From the NCBI GenBank assembly GCA_021904315.1, contig CM038915.1, positions 13,888,001-13,952,000 of the forward strand: DNA of 64,000 bases. The letters run 5' to 3'. How positions within the stretch are numbered: the first letter of the stretch is position 1; each line of letters starts with the position of its first letter. Made by a program: the position numbers and the translations under genes. Origin of the DNA: Sphagnum magellanicum (taxonomy: Eukaryota > Streptophyta > Sphagnopsida > Sphagnales > Sphagnaceae). Positions 62,270 to 64,000 of this stretch are shown piece after piece. The notes beneath the pieces are model-generated. The model was not told where the DNA came from and did no database searches. It saw only the letters and a list, made by a program, of their open reading frames with translations.

Positions 62270-62704
62270 AACTATGACACTTTTTAGATGTTTTTTAAGG
62301 GTGGGCGGGGGATGGCTCATAGTAAGTTGTTAGGCCATGTTAATTTTTTGTTTAACAATTATTGTGTAGATCAAACAAAGACAAGTTAGAATCTAAATCA
62401 ATAGGAAACTAATGAATCTTTGATGGGTAGAAAATCAAACTTGTGCATTAAGTTAATTAAGCTATCTTAAGTAAAAGATAAAGGTAGAGATACCTTAGGT
62501 GATTTGGCTATAATTTGTAGGTTTTGTTATATTGATGTGATTGGGTTAATTTGGAGTTGAGATAAAAGTGGTTAAAAAGGTGATTACCAAATTGTGACAT
62601 CCCTAGGATGTTTTCCAAGGGGTGCGCGGGGGGGGGGGGGGTGGGGTGACTCATGTAAATGTGTTATGAAGGTGTTAATTTTGTGCTTAATAGTTGTCAT
62701 TGTG
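62270..62704. repeat. Direct repeat of about 100 bases with poly-G
   Basis: Bases 62270-62365 and 62596-62704 share gatgttttccaaggg/gatgttttttaaggg, a G-rich run (gggcggggg versus 14 G at 62628-62641), ggctcat/gactcat, then gttaattttttgtttaac / gttaattttgtgcttaat. Spacing is about 325 bases. Origin unknown; the poly-G length may be unreliable. Confidence 0.65.
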
Positions 62705-64000
62705 AAGAAAAAAACCTTGCCTTTGTTGGAAAAAAAAGATATGTGACCACTAGGTGCTTTTGGTCATGAAAAATAAAAAAAAATTATTGTGGAAAAACAG
62801 ATAGTGGCCACCAAATGGTTGCAAGGTGCATTTGGTCTAGGAAGAAAAAATAAAGAAAGAAAAAATTAAATAATTTTTCAAAAGAAAAAAAACTAATCAA
62901 TTACTAAAATTTCGAAAAACATTGTTAAAATTTCTTAAAGTGAATGAGTGGTATAAGGCATACTATACACATTTTTATTTGTATATTTTATGAAACTTCA
63001 ACTTTACATAAATGATATATTGGATAAAATGTTTGTTTTACTAACCACATTCCTTATTATATTTTTAAAAATGAAAGGCATAAAACATAATGCACATTTT
63101 ATATCTATATGATTGGTGAAAGTTCAACTTTGGGCAAATGATATGTTTATAAATATAATGTTATTAATAACACTTTTAATTGCACTTCCTAAACTGATAG
63201 GCAAATTAATTTTTTGTCATTGAACATTTACCATATTTTTTTTAGTTTCTTTGTCCTTTTTGAAATATCTTCATGGCAATGGGTGCACCAAGTGAAGGTT
63301 TACAAAATATCTTTCAACTCCAAAAACAAAGAGCAAACAAAAATGAGGTAAAAAAAAGAAACAAATTTGTCCAACGAGATGAAAAAAATAATTAGACCCC
63401 CTACATCCAAACCTCATACATTTCTTCATTTTTACCCACTTTAAGTGATCTAAAAAAATCTAAGTGTGTCAATTGAAGGTCTACAAAAACTTCTTTGAAC
63501 TTCATCCACAATATAACAATGCCCAAAAATCTTAAATTGTTTAAACTACTTTCATTGGATATTTATCCCTTTCATTTTCAAATGACATATCTTGGCCATT
63601 TCTTGACAAATTTGAACAATTTTTGTGGCATCAGATGTACCAAGTGGAAAGGCTACATCTCTTTGAACTCCAAATGTAACAAAGACATGTCTATAGATTT
63701 GTGTTTTGTTAACAAATTAAATGTTCAACGATCGACCTAGTTATTTAATTTTAAGCAAAGGATGTGGGATAAAATATAGTTGTCCTAACAAGACTCCCTA
63801 TTGTTCTTCCTATTAATTAATTAATGGGTGCCCCAATAGTTTTATTATCTTGTTTTTTTTTAAGGAGCCACATTGATTGGAACATAATGGGAAAAAAAGC
63901 TAAAACAAAAGTTCTCCTCCATTACTCCCAACCCCAAAACAATAAAACTAATCCCCCCACAATGAATGTTAAGCCTTCTTAAGAGGTGCATGAAATTTCT
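62705..64000. other. Intergenic, no gene seen
   Basis: The first 150 bases carry ggtggccacc-type words related to 58340-58860. The rest is AT-rich, with an 81-residue chance frame (63495-63740) lacking any motif. Confidence 0.45.

Noticed and set aside
1..64000. CRISPR array, bacterial operon, organelle DNA insertion or tRNA/rRNA genes
   Set aside because: No regular repeat-spacer pattern, no bacterial gene organisation, no recognisable plastid or mitochondrial gene, and no cloverleaf or rRNA sequence was noticed.

Overview
This window reads as nuclear DNA of a land plant. It is AT-rich overall. It holds two intron-containing plant genes separated by long stretches of decayed transposons and simple or tandem repeats. 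The evidence for a plant is a complete PsbP gene (photosystem II oxygen-evolving complex, with a chloroplast and thylakoid-lumen targeting peptide) and a 19-exon SAPS-family gene (regulatory subunit of PP6/SIT4-type phosphatase) that follows the plant protein layout. I cannot name the species. No bacterial gene organisation, CRISPR array or organelle-DNA block was seen.

Layout. 1-6412: a broken Helitron on the + strand, with a DUF6570-like region, an HUH Rep domain, a Pif1 helicase and a C-terminal Ulp1/C48-like protease domain whose catalytic Cys position is changed. 6890-17985: the SAPS gene on the minus strand (CDS 7497-16948, 871 codons), with an intron-1 minisatellite. 17986-18362: a MITE just upstream of that gene. 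18985-22460: several copies, in both orientations, of one roughly 450-bp repeat; one copy is split by a 1.4-kb insertion. 23273-24060: a solo LTR with a perfect 5-bp target duplication. 24590-38260: diverged LTR-like direct repeats, long pyrimidine tracts, 'taggttatttta' repeats, a CACTA-like element and a relative of it, and a dead Ty3/gypsy pol gene.

40286-42660: the PSBP gene on the minus strand with its promoter, plus an unrecognised exon-like stretch downstream. 43240-45311: tandem repeats and an unrecognised degenerate coding region. 45655-49075: a 3.4-kb inverted-repeat element with a young hAT MITE nested in one arm. 49076-64000: mostly AT-rich relic DNA with a few coding relics, a probable polypurine tract plus LTR start, a degenerate 185-bp tandem array, and a second solo LTR of the same family as the first, also with an intact 5-bp target duplication.

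The two host genes are unrelated in function: one regulates a phosphatase, the other supports photosynthetic water oxidation. The rest is a layered record of transposition in which several insertion sites can be read to the base. All intron/exon boundaries were read by eye from GT/AG sites, reading-frame continuity and family knowledge, without transcript data.
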